From Bradyrhizobium diazoefficiens (lineage in GTDB: Bacteria > Pseudomonadota > Alphaproteobacteria > Rhizobiales > Xanthobacteraceae), in NCBI RefSeq assembly GCF_016616885.1, contig NZ_CP067102.1, positions 3,314,501 through 3,378,500 of the forward strand: 64,000 nucleotides of DNA, in the 5' to 3' direction. This document shows positions 8,235-17,390 of the stretch, one piece after another. The notes under the pieces were generated by a model. That model worked only from the letters and a program-made list of their open reading frames with translations. It searched no databases and was not told the origin of the DNA. Position 1 is the first letter of the stretch; the number at the start of each line of letters is the position of its first letter. Both the position numbers and the translations under genes were made by a program.

Positions 8235-9041
8235 TCACGCGATGCTGTTCGTGGTCGCCGATCGCGCTGCGGTGAGCTGATTCTGCAAGCGATCGATGTT
8301 TTGCAGCAGCCGCTGGCTGGTCAGCACCAGGAAATAATAGCCGAACTGCGGGTCCTGGAAGTAGATCTCGAGCAGGCGGTCATAGGTGATCGTCAGCACA
8401 TGGCCGTCTTCGATGCATTCGATCGTTCCGGTGCGCCGGTTGTCGGGCGTGAGGAAGCCGAGCTCTCCCATCAGCGCGCCGGGTTGAATCTCGACGTTGA
8501 TCTCCTTGACCAGGAACTTGCCGGTGACGGTAAGGAGCATCTCCTTGGCCGGGTCGCCCAGCTTGAACAGCGTATCGCCGCTGCGATATTTGCGCTCGGT
8601 CATGAACGGCTTGAGCCATTCGATCGACATGTCGCCTTCGGCCGCATGGCGCGCCTTCTTGACCAGCTTGAGCATCTGCCGCAGGCGCAAGGCGTTGATC
8701 GGAAGCAGCAGCAGATACAGCAGGAACGTCGAGACATTGGCCGAGAGCGCGCCGAAGATGGCGAAGAAGCCGCAACCGATCATGTTGGCGACGCGGAGCG
8801 GCACCATCGTCCGCATCAGCAGGGTGGCGACGAAGAAGCCGGCGCCGATCGCGGCGAACATGTTGGCCAGCGTGATGTTGTGGACGAAGATCTCCAGCAG
8901 CCGGCTGAAGATCGCGTCGTAGGTGACGTTGTTGGGATCGAGGCCCATCTGGACCAGAATCTTCGCGATCCTGAGGTTATCCGTCGCCGCATCCAGAATG
9001 CGGTCGAGGATCGAGGAAATGTCTGCACTGCCGGACGGCAT
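8235..9041 (-). CDS. Membrane cyclic-nucleotide-binding protein, Popeye-like layout
   Basis: 268 residues. After a short soluble start come about three hydrophobic helices (NITLANMFAAIGAGFFVATL; RVANMIGCGFFAIFGAL; STFLLYLLLLPINAL). A C-terminal beta-roll follows, from about residue 145: YRSGDTLFKLGDPAKEMLLTV, PGALMGELGFLTPDNRRTGT. The GELGFL...RRTGT segment is where cAMP/CRP domains bind the phosphate (GE...R). No DNA-binding domain follows. Three helices plus a cyclic-nucleotide domain is the layout of Popeye proteins. The ATG at 9039-9041 is preferred over an upstream frame opening because AGGGA precedes it and the N-terminal 81 residues are low quality. Confidence 0.8.
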   Translation of the reverse strand: MPSGSADISSILDRILDAATDNLRIAKILVQMGLDPNNVTYDAIFSRLLEIFVHNITLANMFAAIGAGFFVATLLMRTMVPLRVANMIGCGFFAIFGALSANVSTFLLYLLLLPINALRLRQMLKLVKKARHAAEGDMSIEWLKPFMTERKYRSGDTLFKLGDPAKEMLLTVTGKFLVKEINVEIQPGALMGELGFLTPDNRRTGTIECIEDGHVLTITYDRLLEIYFQDPQFGYYFLVLTSQRLLQNIDRLQNQLTAARSATTNSIA

Positions 9042-9299
9042 GGTACTATCCCTGCGTAAGGCTTTCAGTCCTGCTCGGTATTCGTATAGCCGAAATCGAA
9101 TGACGACCGCTTGAATGAAGCCTTCGGCCGCCATGCCGCAAGAGGCAAATTTTAGCCTGATCGGGCGTTTCGGCAATTGCCCGTTGGTTGCGCGTATGGC
9201 TGCGGCGCGCCCGTGATTCGGGGTCGCCGGGGTGCCGACCTGGACGTCGGGGACGGGACGTAGGCGCCCCGGCGAGGCGGACACGGGGCTACCTCCGCC

Positions 9300-10379
9300 T
9301 CAGGGCTTGGCGGTAGGCTGGATCACCTGCTGTTCGATCAAGTTGAGATGCCCTGGCAAGGACCCGGCACGCAGCAACATGGCGACGCTGTTGGCCTCCT
9401 CGAGCGTGAAATTCCCCGAGATCTGGCCCGAGCCGCCGGTGATGGGCTCGCGGATCACGGGGGCGGAGATCACCTTGTCGTCGAGCACGATGGCGAAGGG
9501 CTTGCCGACGTTCTCTTCGGTGACGTGGGCGAAGCGCCGCGTGCCGTGTCCGTTGAAGTGGAACATGGCGACCGGGACCTTGGTGCCGGCCGCAAAGCCG
9601 GGGGCCGCATAGCTGATATCCTCGCCATCGAGCGCGCTCTCCTTGGTGACCAGATAGGGCTTCTTGTCCTTGAAGCCGAGCAGGACTTCCGAGCCTTCGG
9701 GTGGCGTGCCGGATTGCGCCTGCTCCGGTGGTATCGAAAGATCCACCGGGCGGAAGCTGACCTTGACCTTCCGGGCGAAGATCGCGGTGATGCGCTCGGG
9801 GTCGGTCACGCCAGGCAGGAAGATGCGGATGCGGTCGGTCCCGTCGGGGACGACGCTGACAAGTGTGATGCCGGAATCCTTAAGGCGCTGCTCGATCATG
9901 GCGATGGAATCTTCGACGAGTTCATTTAGCCGTGCCGCGGCTGCGGCATTGGTCGGCGCGAGCCTGACCGCTCCGTCGCCACCGTCGGTCACGGCGAGCG
10001 CATGCGATGGCAATCCGTCCGCGGCTGAGGCGAGCTTGCGCGCGAGCTGGTCGCGGCCTTTGGCGTCCGCGATCGTTACATCGACGCCGCCGTCGCGGAT
10101 CGCAAGATTGGAAAAGGCGATATGCCCGTCGTGCAAATTCTTGTAGACGTCGTCGCGCAGATCCGTGACGACGCTCTCGCGCAGGCCAGAGCTGTCCACC
10201 TCGTAGATGATGCGTGACCCGCCCAGCTTTTCCATCTTGTCGCCGACGAAGGCCACGATCTTGGCGCGCATCTTGTCGAACTGGTCGTCGGCGAGTGCGG
10301 CGCGTGGCAGGGCGATCACAGCTGCCATGGCTAGTGCGACGATCAGCCGTGTGGCGCGGTCCCGCGGGAGCGTGGTCAT
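9300..10379 (-). CDS. Free-standing SecD periplasmic-domain (SecDF P1 head) protein
   Basis: 359 residues: an N-terminal signal sequence (LIVALAMAAVIALPRAALA), then only the periplasmic part of SecD. The C-terminal stretch GKPFAIVLDDKVISAPVI and GGSGQISGNFTLEEA with LLRAGSLP is the SecD hallmark. In true SecD this is followed at once by five transmembrane helices, but here the protein ends about 17 residues later. It therefore cannot form the SecDF proton channel and would be a secreted periplasmic protein. The start at 10379 follows GAGG. The role is unknown; binding unfolded exported proteins would be a guess. Confidence 0.8.
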   Translation of the reverse strand: MTTLPRDRATRLIVALAMAAVIALPRAALADDQFDKMRAKIVAFVGDKMEKLGGSRIIYEVDSSGLRESVVTDLRDDVYKNLHDGHIAFSNLAIRDGGVDVTIADAKGRDQLARKLASAADGLPSHALAVTDGGDGAVRLAPTNAAAAARLNELVEDSIAMIEQRLKDSGITLVSVVPDGTDRIRIFLPGVTDPERITAIFARKVKVSFRPVDLSIPPEQAQSGTPPEGSEVLLGFKDKKPYLVTKESALDGEDISYAAPGFAAGTKVPVAMFHFNGHGTRRFAHVTEENVGKPFAIVLDDKVISAPVIREPITGGSGQISGNFTLEEANSVAMLLRAGSLPGHLNLIEQQVIQPTAKP

Positions 10380-10629
10380 GATCACCTCAGGTCTTGCGGC
10401 AGGACGCTGGCAGGCGAATCCGACCCCATGTTCTTGGTCCCCGGATCGGGCGCGGAGGTTCAAAGCCCGCGCACCCGAGCGCTACGACCGTAGCCGTTAA
10501 GCCATGGACGAACGCCAAATCATCCATCATTCTGTCCGCGCTCGACCGGCCACCGGTCGAGGTCTCGCCGAACCAGAATGTCGAAAAGACAGGCGGCAAG
10601 GGAATGCATCTGAGGGAGGACGGAATTCC

Positions 10630-12537
10630 ATGGCGGGCATACACGCGCTCGATCGGCTCATCGGCAACGACTATCCGGAGCTCTTGACGGACGAGGAGGT
10701 CCGGGCCTTCGAGCAGGTCCCTTACGCGGACCGTGTCGCGGCCGAGAGCACCTATGATGCCATCAAGCTCGGGGCTGCGCGTAACCCCGACGGGGCGGCG
10801 ATCCAGTTTCTGCAAAATGCCGATCCGGCGGATACGCCGCTCGTGGTCACCTACCGCGACTTCATCGCGCGCGTGACTCAGGCGGCCAACATGTTTCACG
10901 CGCTGGGCGCGGAAAAGGGCGACGTCGTCTCCTTTATGTTGCCGCTGTTGCCCGATGCTTTCGTGACGCTGTTCGGTGCGGAGGCCGCCGGCATCGCCAA
11001 TCCCGTCAACCCGCTACTCGAGCCGCACCAGATCGCGGAAATCCTGGAAGCGGCGAACACGAAGATCCTGGTGGCGCTCGGGCCGATGCCGGGCATAGAT
11101 ATCTGGCAAAAGGTTGAGCAGATCCGCCCGCAGCTGAAACACCTCAAGGCGATCGTGCAGGTGGCCGGCGGCGGCGATCCCGCCAACGGAATCTTTGCGT
11201 TCAACGACCTGATCAAGCAGCAGCCGTCCGACCGGCTTGTTGGCGGGCGCAAGATTTTGGGCAGCGACATCGCCGCCTATTTCCACACCGGCGGCACCAC
11301 CGGCACGCCGAAGCTGGTGCGGCACACCCACACCAACCAAGTCTATCAGGCCTGGGCGCTCAATCTGCTGCTGAAAGCGAAGCCCGGCGCCAACATGCTG
11401 TTCGGCATGCCGCTGTTTCATGTCGGCGGATCGCTGACGCAGGTGCTGCTGACGCTGTCCGCAGGCGGATCGCTGGTCGTGCTGTCGCCGAGCGGCTGGC
11501 GCAATCCGAATGCGGTAAAGAACATCTGGGGCCTGGTCGAGCGCTTCAAGCCCGAGGCGCTGTCGAGCGTACCGACGGTGCTCGCCGCGACGCTCGCGGT
11601 GCCGCCCGGCAATGCCGACATCTCCAGCCTGAAATACGCAGCCGGCGGCGGCTCGGCGATTCCGGTCGCGGTCGGCTCGGCGATCCAGGAAAAACTCAAG
11701 CTGCCGGTGGTCGAGGTCTACGGCATGACCGAGACCTCGAGCGTGCACACGCTCGCTTATCCGTCACGGCCGATCCGACTCGGCTCGGTCGGTCTGCCCA
11801 TGCCTTACGCGCGTGTTCGTATTGTGCAACTCGATGCCGATGGGCGCCTCATCCGCGACTGCAAGCCGGACGAGATCGGCGTCGTCATCATGGCCGGGCC
11901 CGGCGTGTTCGGCGGCTATCTCAACGACGCCCACAACAGGGGCGCCTTCGTCGATGAGGTCTGGGTCAATTCCGGCGATCTTGGCCGGCTCGATGCCGAC
12001 GGCTATCTCTGGATCACCGGCCGCGCCAAGGACCTCGTGATCCGCGGCGGTCACAACATCGATCCGGCACCGATCGAAGAGATCATGTTCCACCATCCCG
12101 CCGTCGGATTTGCCGCGGTGGTCGGCCAGCCCGACGCTTATGCCGGCGAGCTGCCGGTGGGCTATGTGCAGTTGAAGCCCGGCGCGTCGGTCGAGCCCGG
12201 CGAGCTCGAGACGTGGGTGCGCGAGCGCACGCCGGAGCGCGCCGCCGTTCCGGTGCAGGTCATTCCGATCGACCCGATGCCAGTGACCGGCGTCGGCAAG
12301 GTGTTCAAGCCGCAACTGCGCTGGGATGCGGCGCAACGCGTGTTCACCAAGGTGCTGACGCCGCTCGTCGCGCGCGGCATCGATTGCAAGGTCAAGGTCG
12401 GCCCCCATGGCAGCCACGGCTCGATCGCAACCGTCACGCTTGCAGGCTTGTCTCCGGACCAGCGCGAAATCGTTGCCGGCGAGGTGCACACGCTGCTCGC
12501 GCCGTTCGTGATGCGGCACGAGGTGGTGCAGGCGTAA
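10630..12537 (+). CDS. Acyl-CoA synthetase (AMP-binding enzyme)
   Basis: 635 residues with the adenylating-enzyme motifs in order: YFHTGGTTGTPKLVRHTH (P-loop, about residue 215), VVEVYGMTETSS, VNSGDLGRLDADGYLWITGRAKDLVIRG split across the hinge, and a C-terminal VTGVGKVFKPQLR with the catalytic Lys. It activates a carboxylic acid to acyl-AMP and then acyl-CoA. An extra segment of about 60 residues follows the usual C-terminal domain. GGGAGGA sits upstream of the ATG at 10630. The acyl substrate is unknown. Confidence 0.92.
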   Translation: MAGIHALDRLIGNDYPELLTDEEVRAFEQVPYADRVAAESTYDAIKLGAARNPDGAAIQFLQNADPADTPLVVTYRDFIARVTQAANMFHALGAEKGDVVSFMLPLLPDAFVTLFGAEAAGIANPVNPLLEPHQIAEILEAANTKILVALGPMPGIDIWQKVEQIRPQLKHLKAIVQVAGGGDPANGIFAFNDLIKQQPSDRLVGGRKILGSDIAAYFHTGGTTGTPKLVRHTHTNQVYQAWALNLLLKAKPGANMLFGMPLFHVGGSLTQVLLTLSAGGSLVVLSPSGWRNPNAVKNIWGLVERFKPEALSSVPTVLAATLAVPPGNADISSLKYAAGGGSAIPVAVGSAIQEKLKLPVVEVYGMTETSSVHTLAYPSRPIRLGSVGLPMPYARVRIVQLDADGRLIRDCKPDEIGVVIMAGPGVFGGYLNDAHNRGAFVDEVWVNSGDLGRLDADGYLWITGRAKDLVIRGGHNIDPAPIEEIMFHHPAVGFAAVVGQPDAYAGELPVGYVQLKPGASVEPGELETWVRERTPERAAVPVQVIPIDPMPVTGVGKVFKPQLRWDAAQRVFTKVLTPLVARGIDCKVKVGPHGSHGSIATVTLAGLSPDQREIVAGEVHTLLAPFVMRHEVVQA

Positions 12538-12573
12538 AGCAACTCGCGATGGTTTCCGCTTAGCCGGACGTGT

Positions 12574-12597
12574 TGGGTTAAGCCTTCGGCCAACCCA
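12574..12597. terminator. Hairpin between converging genes
   Basis: TGGGTT and AACCCA arms enclose AAGCCTTCGGCC-type sequence between two genes that converge. There is no clear T-run, so it may be a bidirectional terminator or a small dispersed inverted repeat. Confidence 0.4.
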
Positions 12598-12610
12598 CCG
12601 AATGAAGCTC

Positions 12611-13783
12611 CTACCCCACCGGCATAGCCGTCTCGATCAGGCGCACCCAGAACGAGGCGCCATGGCCGAGGATGTTGTCGTTGAAGACATAGGCCGGGTG
12701 GTGGCACGCCGGGCTGTCGCCCATGCCGACCAGCACCATCGCGCCGGGGCGCGCCTCCAGCATGAATGAGAAATCCTCCGCACCCATCATCGGGATGATT
12801 TTGTCGTTGACGCGCTCGGCGCCGACGATGTCGCGGGCCACGTCGGCGGCGACGCCGGCTTCGCGCGCATGATTGAAGGTCACCGGATACATCCGCGTGT
12901 ATTTCGTTTCCGCCGAGCCGCCATAGGCGCAGGCGATGCTGTCGGCGACCTCGCCGATGCGGCGCTCGACGAGATCGCGCACATCAGGATCGAGCGTGCG
13001 CACGGTGCCGCTGAGCTCGGCGGTCTCGGGGATGATGTTGAAGGCGGTGCCGGCGTGGAATTGCGTAACCGAGATCACCGCAGATTTCAGCGGATCGACG
13101 TTGCGCGCTACGATCGATTGCAGCGCATTGACGATCTGTGCGCCGATCAGGACGCTGTCGATCGCCTGGTGCGGTGTGGCACCGGCATGGCCGCCCTTGC
13201 CGTGCACGGTGATGCGGATGTTGTCGGAAGAGGCGAGCAGCGGACCCGGCGTGGTCGCGAAATGGCCTTCGGCGAGGCCCGGCATGTTGTGCATGCCGTA
13301 GACCTGGTCGATGCTCCAACGTGTCATCAGGCCGTCCTCGACCATGGCCTTGCCACCGCCGCCGCCTTCCTCGGCGGGCTGGAAGATCACGACCGCGGTG
13401 CCGTCGAAATTGCGCGTCTCGACGAGGTACTTTGCGGCACCCAGCAGCATTGCGGTGTGGCCGTCATGGCCGCAGGCGTGCATCTTGCCCGGGATCTTCG
13501 AGGCGTAGGGCACATTGGCGGTTTCCACGATCGGCAGCGCGTCCATGTCGGCGCGCAGGCCGATTGTCCGGCCGGAGGCCGACTTGCGGCCGCGGATCAC
13601 GCCGACCACGCCGGTGCGGCCGATACCCGTCACCACCTCGTCGCAGCCGAACTCGCGAAGCTTGTCGGCGACGATGCCGGCAGTGCGATGGACTTCGTAG
13701 AGCAGCTCCGGGTTCTCGTGGAAGTCATGGCGCCAGGCGGCCATTTCGTCGGAAAGGGCGGCGATACGGTTGACGATGGGCAT
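12611..13783 (-). CDS. M20-family amidohydrolase (hippurate hydrolase-like)
   Basis: 390 residues of the M20D type. Metal ligands are visible in HACGHDGHTAMLLGAAK (Cys and His), FQPAEEGGGG (Glu pair) and VYGMHN, and the last His is in PACHHPAYVFND. A dimerisation domain starts around residue 185 (ITVHGKGGHAGATPHQAID). Family members remove acyl groups from amino acids (hippurate, IAA conjugates, N-acyl amino acids). It is cytoplasmic, with no signal peptide, and convergent with the acyl-CoA synthetase gene. Confidence 0.92.
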   Translation of the reverse strand: MPIVNRIAALSDEMAAWRHDFHENPELLYEVHRTAGIVADKLREFGCDEVVTGIGRTGVVGVIRGRKSASGRTIGLRADMDALPIVETANVPYASKIPGKMHACGHDGHTAMLLGAAKYLVETRNFDGTAVVIFQPAEEGGGGGKAMVEDGLMTRWSIDQVYGMHNMPGLAEGHFATTPGPLLASSDNIRITVHGKGGHAGATPHQAIDSVLIGAQIVNALQSIVARNVDPLKSAVISVTQFHAGTAFNIIPETAELSGTVRTLDPDVRDLVERRIGEVADSIACAYGGSAETKYTRMYPVTFNHAREAGVAADVARDIVGAERVNDKIIPMMGAEDFSFMLEARPGAMVLVGMGDSPACHHPAYVFNDNILGHGASFWVRLIETAMPVG

Positions 13784-14095
13784 GGGGTTGGGTCCGTTTC
13801 TTGTTCGTAGGGCGAGTCAGCGTAGCGTAGCCTGCCGCGATATCGGGGTGAAAGGCGGATCACACCGCGCTATCCGCTTGGGGGAGGCATAGGTCCCCTG
13901 AGAAATTAACTGTCAATCACGGATCATTGAATGACAGATATTGAAATCTGTCAGCGAGACGTGTATATCCGTTCCCGGGCGCTCCGATTGGGCGTCCCGT
14001 GGTTGTCCCTCCCGGGGGCCTGAGGTCCGAAACGAATGCGGATCGAGGGGCGTAGTTTGGGGATGGGGACTGCGGATGAATGGAGACTTACGACA
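13784..14095. other. Intergenic region, no gene recognised
   Basis: About 310 bases upstream of the M20 gene. It contains an AT-richer stretch around 13900-13975 that may hold promoters. I see no conserved coding frame, structural RNA or repeat in it. Confidence 0.5.
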
Positions 14096-14197
14096 ATGAC
14101 GACCGAAATCATCAATCTCACCGGGACGATTGGGCATTGGCTCAATTTACTGGTGGCGCGCCAGATCGCGGCGCAGGCTGCAAAACTGCCTCATTAA
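14096..14197 (+). CDS. Possible very small protein (33 residues)
   Basis: A short frame that reads MTTEIINLTGTIGHWLNLL, continues VARQIAAQAAKLPH and stops. It could form one amphipathic helix. GGAG lies ten bases upstream of the ATG. The composition resembles a real peptide more than random GC-rich DNA, but no homologue can be named. It is followed six bases later by a dispersed palindrome. Confidence 0.35.
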   Translation: MTTEIINLTGTIGHWLNLLVARQIAAQAAKLPH

Positions 14198-14202
14198 GAG
14201 TT

Positions 14203-14252
14203 GAGCATGATCTTGTTGGAAAACCGCTACACACTTTTCCGGATCATGCTCT
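14203..14252. repeat. Dispersed palindrome of the 'gagcatgatc' type
   Basis: Outer arms GAGCATGATC and GATCATGCTC enclose about 30 bases with GGAAAACCGC and CACTTTTCCG. I recall this palindrome as frequent in Bradyrhizobium genomes; only one copy was noticed in this window. Confidence 0.75.
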
Positions 14253-14343
14253 AGGCGAGAGCTTTCCGAACCGACCGGTATGGGCGCTTCGGTAAGCATC
14301 CATCGCCGGATAACTGGGCCCTGAATGGGAACATGGTGCTGGC

Positions 14344-14931
14344 ATGAACGAAGCCGTTGTCTTGACGCCGGAGCGGATCCTCGAAGTCACCGAGGACGTT
14401 TTGCGGCGCTACGGACTCGCCAAGGCCACCGTGGTCGACGTTGCCCGTGCGCTCGATGTGAGCCACGGCAGCGTCTATCGCCATTTCCCGAGCAAAGCTT
14501 CGCTGCGCGAGGCCGTCGCCAAACGCTGGCTCGACCGCATCGACGCTCCGCTGCTGGCCATCGCCGAGGAGCAGGGCCCTGCGCCCGCGCGGCTCGACCG
14601 CTGGCTGCGCACGCTGTTCGCGGCGAAGCGCTCGCGCGTGCTCGACGACCCCGAAATGTTCGAGACCTATCTGACGCTGGCACGCGAGGCCTGTGCGGCG
14701 GTCAAGTGTCACAAGGACACCATGATCGACCAGATCGCCGCGATCCTTGCCGACGGCGTGAAGCAAGGCGTGTTCGCTGTAGACGACGTCAAGACGACTG
14801 CACGCGCGCTGTTCGATGCGACCTGCCGCTTCCACCATCCGGCTCATGCCGACGAGTGGAAGGATGCCGAGCTGCCGGCGCGCGTCGATGCGACGCTCGC
14901 GTTGCTGCTGCGCGGGTTGAAAGCGGCCTGA
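14344..14931 (+). CDS. TetR-family transcriptional regulator
   Basis: 195 residues. The N-terminal helix-turn-helix reads ILEVTEDVLRRYGLAKATV, then VARALDVSHGSVYRHFPSK at about residues 34-52, the TetR recognition signature. The rest is a helical ligand-binding domain. There is no obvious divergent partner; the neighbours are a small hypothetical gene converging from the other strand and the upstream repeat. Target and ligand are unknown. Confidence 0.9.
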   Translation: MNEAVVLTPERILEVTEDVLRRYGLAKATVVDVARALDVSHGSVYRHFPSKASLREAVAKRWLDRIDAPLLAIAEEQGPAPARLDRWLRTLFAAKRSRVLDDPEMFETYLTLAREACAAVKCHKDTMIDQIAAILADGVKQGVFAVDDVKTTARALFDATCRFHHPAHADEWKDAELPARVDATLALLLRGLKAA

Positions 14932-14945
14932 TCGCTCCGCCTGAC

Positions 14946-15251
14946 TTACCCCCTTGCCTTGTGGAGAACTTCGCCCTCGCGCACCGGGGACGAGGCGTCT
15001 ATCTGCCTGCGCCGGTGAAATCCGCCGTTGGATGTCGGCACGACCGGCGGGCTCTGCGGGTAGGTGTTGATTGCGATTTCGACGGCGTCCTTTGACCGCT
15101 TGCGAAGGTGGTAGAATGTCAGCTCCTGATCGAGCATAGGGCAACGGAAGTGGACGACGGCTGTGTCCGGCAGGCGGCAAAGTTCGTCGATGAGTTCGCC
15201 TACGGTGATGATCGGGGGATGGTCGACTGCCTTATGATGGGCCTTACTCAT
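14946..15251 (-). CDS. Small hypothetical protein (101 residues)
   Basis: Begins MSKAHHKAVDHPPIITVGEL and continues with DELCRLPDTAVVHFRCPMLD, then YHLRKRSKDAVEIAIN. A compact alpha/beta fold is likely in the first 75 residues; the tail is basic and disordered. The ATG at 15249-15251 is chosen because GGAGGAG lies about nine bases upstream; an in-frame GTG six codons earlier overlaps that site. The family is not recognised. Confidence 0.65.
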   Translation of the reverse strand: MSKAHHKAVDHPPIITVGELIDELCRLPDTAVVHFRCPMLDQELTFYHLRKRSKDAVEIAINTYPQSPPVVPTSNGGFHRRRQIDASSPVREGEVLHKARG

Positions 15252-15361
15252 GGCGTTGTACTCCTCCACTTGGCTACTAACCGAAGCCGGATGGTGTCCG
15301 TTCCATTTCGCTCAGCAGATTGAAGAATCGTACGTTCGGCTGGATTCCGGCAGCCTCGCTG

Positions 15362-16012
15362 CTATATCTTGGTCAGCCCACAACTCGCTGCCAGCCGCAC
15401 GAGCTGCGCATCCGTGCGCGCGCCGGTCTTGGTCTTGATCAGATAGTGATAGTTCTGGACTGTCTTCACACTGAGATTGAGATGCGTTGCGATCTGTTCG
15501 GTCGTGGCGCCGCCGGCGAACTGGCGCAAAATCTCGATCTCGCGCTCGCCCAATTGATCCAGCGCTGAGCCTGTCGACAGGCTGTCCTCGGCCAGCACAT
15601 GCGCGATGTCGTCGCTCATGGCGCGCTCGCCGCGCGCGACGCTGCGGATGGCATTGACGACGGCGGAAGGCGCGCTGCTCTTGGTGACGAAGCCGGAAGC
15701 GCCGGCACTGAAGGCGGCTTTCACCAGCACGGCCTCGTTGTGCATGGTGAAGACGAGGATCCGCGCCCGCGGATTGCGCGCGCGGATATTGCGGATCGCC
15801 TCGAGGCCGCTGGCGCCGGGCATCGAGATGTCCATCACGATGACGTCGGGATCGTGTGTCTTGAAGGCGCCGTAGGCGTCCGCGGCGTTGTCGGCTTCCG
15901 CCACGACGTGGAGATCGCCCTGGCTCTCCAGCACGCGCCGGTAGCCTTGCCGCACGATCGGGTGGTCGTCGACCAGCAGCACCGAGATACCTGTTGCTGC
16001 GACCTCGTTCAT
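15362..16012 (-). CDS. NarL/LuxR-type response regulator of a MoxYX-like system
   Basis: 216 residues. Receiver domain at about 10-125: VLLVDDHPIVRQG, phosphoacceptor Asp61 in VIVMDISMPG, then LVFTMHNE and GFVTKSSAP. A LuxR-type DNA-binding helix-turn-helix follows (LGEREIEILRQFAGG, TTEQIATHLNLSVKTVQNY). The start at 16012 lies eight bases after the kinase stop, with GAGG upstream, so it is translated with the kinase. It should act as a transcription factor phosphorylated by that kinase. The divergent TolQ-like cassette is a plausible target, by position only. Confidence 0.92.
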   Translation of the reverse strand: MNEVAATGISVLLVDDHPIVRQGYRRVLESQGDLHVVAEADNAADAYGAFKTHDPDVIVMDISMPGASGLEAIRNIRARNPRARILVFTMHNEAVLVKAAFSAGASGFVTKSSAPSAVVNAIRSVARGERAMSDDIAHVLAEDSLSTGSALDQLGEREIEILRQFAGGATTEQIATHLNLSVKTVQNYHYLIKTKTGARTDAQLVRLAASCGLTKI

Positions 16013-16019
16013 GCCGGCC

Positions 16020-17390
16020 TCATGCGGCGAGCGGTATTGTTGCAGCGACGCTGAGGCCGCGGGTTGCGGGTAGGATCGTGAGCGAGCCGCCGGCGGCCGC
16101 CAGGCGCTCGCGGATGCCGGTGAGGCCGAAGCCGGTCGAGCGCGCCACGCGTGCCGCATCGCCGCCGCCGTCGTCCTCGACGCGGATCAGAAGCGCATCG
16201 TCGTCGCCCGCGCACCGCTCGACGTGCAACGAAATCTCGCGGGCCGCACCGTGGCGCAGCGCATTGGTCAGGCATTCCTGGGCGACGCGATAGGCGGTCG
16301 TGGCGGCTGGACCGCTGATGTCGGTGAGGTCGCCCTTGAGATCGAGCTGGATCGTCGGCTGTGTCGCGCTCTGCGAGCGCCAGCTGTCGACGAGGTTGAC
16401 GAGGCTGGCTTCCAGCCCGAATTCCTCGGGCAGGGGATTGCGCAGGCGCTTCAGCGCGTCGCGCAGCGAGGCCATCAGATGGTGCGTGGCCTGCGAGATC
16501 ATGCGCGCGTCCTGCGCGATGCCATGGTCCTTGCACTGCTGCGCGCTCGCCATCTCGATCGTGTTGGCGAACGCGAGGATGGCCGAGAGATTTTGCCCGA
16601 ACTCGTCATGCAGCTCGCGCGCGAGCGCGCGCCGCTCGTCGTCGCGAATCTCGATCAGGCGACGCGTCAGCGCCGCGCGCTGTTCGGTGGCCTCTTCCAG
16701 TCGGCTCCCAAGCGCATCGACGGCGTCGCCGATCATGGCAAGCTCCATCGAGCGGAAGCGCGGCAGTCTTGTACGATATTGGCCGCGCGCCATTCGTTGC
16801 AGGGCAAGCACAATGGTCCGCGCCGGTGCCAGCGTGTGCGCGATCGCGAGCGAGGCGAGCAGCGCGATCGCGGCCGCCATCAGCAGCGCGACGTCGATCA
16901 CGTTGAGAATGTACTCCCAGGCGAGCGAGATTGCGGCCGCTTCATCCGGGGTCGCTACCACCGTTCCGGCCGCCGCGGCGCGGGGGCTGACGGGCCGCAC
17001 CACCTCGGCGTGGCTGCCGAGGAAGGTCGGTACGATGGCCGCGAACCAGTGCGGCGGCGCCCTGCCGATCCCCTGGCTCTGGCCGCAGAGCGGCTTTTCG
17101 AATGCAGTCGCCGGCTGGAACTCGACGCACACACCGGGCGAGATCAGCTTCATCGTCTCCAGCGTCCGCCACTCCGGAACCGGCATGAGATGGTCGCGCA
17201 TTCTGCTGCTGCGCAGCAAGAGTTCGTGCCAGTACAGTCCCTGAAGCGCCTGCGCGACCCGCTGCGCGGAGGCCGCAGTCGCCCGGTCGACGCTGCGGTA
17301 GGCATCGAACGTGGCCCACACGGTCGCTGCGCCCAGGCACAGCGCAACGATGACAAGCAGACGGGCGACGAGCTGAAGCACCAGGCGCAT
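16020..17390 (-). CDS. Membrane histidine kinase, HisKA_3 type (MoxY-like)
   Basis: 456 residues. Transmembrane helix at about 8-28, a periplasmic domain to about 155 resembling the LapD/MoxY N-terminal domain, a second helix at about 162-188, a HAMP-like linker, then the NarX-type dimerisation helix ERRALARELHDEFGQNLSAI with His261. The C-terminal ATPase domain shows the N box (AQECLTNALRHGA) and G boxes (VEDDGGG, GFGLTGIRERL). It pairs with the response regulator immediately downstream. The gene is divergent, with a 197-base gap, from the TolQ-like cassette. Confidence 0.9.
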   Translation of the reverse strand: MRLVLQLVARLLVIVALCLGAATVWATFDAYRSVDRATAASAQRVAQALQGLYWHELLLRSSRMRDHLMPVPEWRTLETMKLISPGVCVEFQPATAFEKPLCGQSQGIGRAPPHWFAAIVPTFLGSHAEVVRPVSPRAAAAGTVVATPDEAAAISLAWEYILNVIDVALLMAAAIALLASLAIAHTLAPARTIVLALQRMARGQYRTRLPRFRSMELAMIGDAVDALGSRLEEATEQRAALTRRLIEIRDDERRALARELHDEFGQNLSAILAFANTIEMASAQQCKDHGIAQDARMISQATHHLMASLRDALKRLRNPLPEEFGLEASLVNLVDSWRSQSATQPTIQLDLKGDLTDISGPAATTAYRVAQECLTNALRHGAAREISLHVERCAGDDDALLIRVEDDGGGDAARVARSTGFGLTGIRERLAAAGGSLTILPATRGLSVAATIPLAA

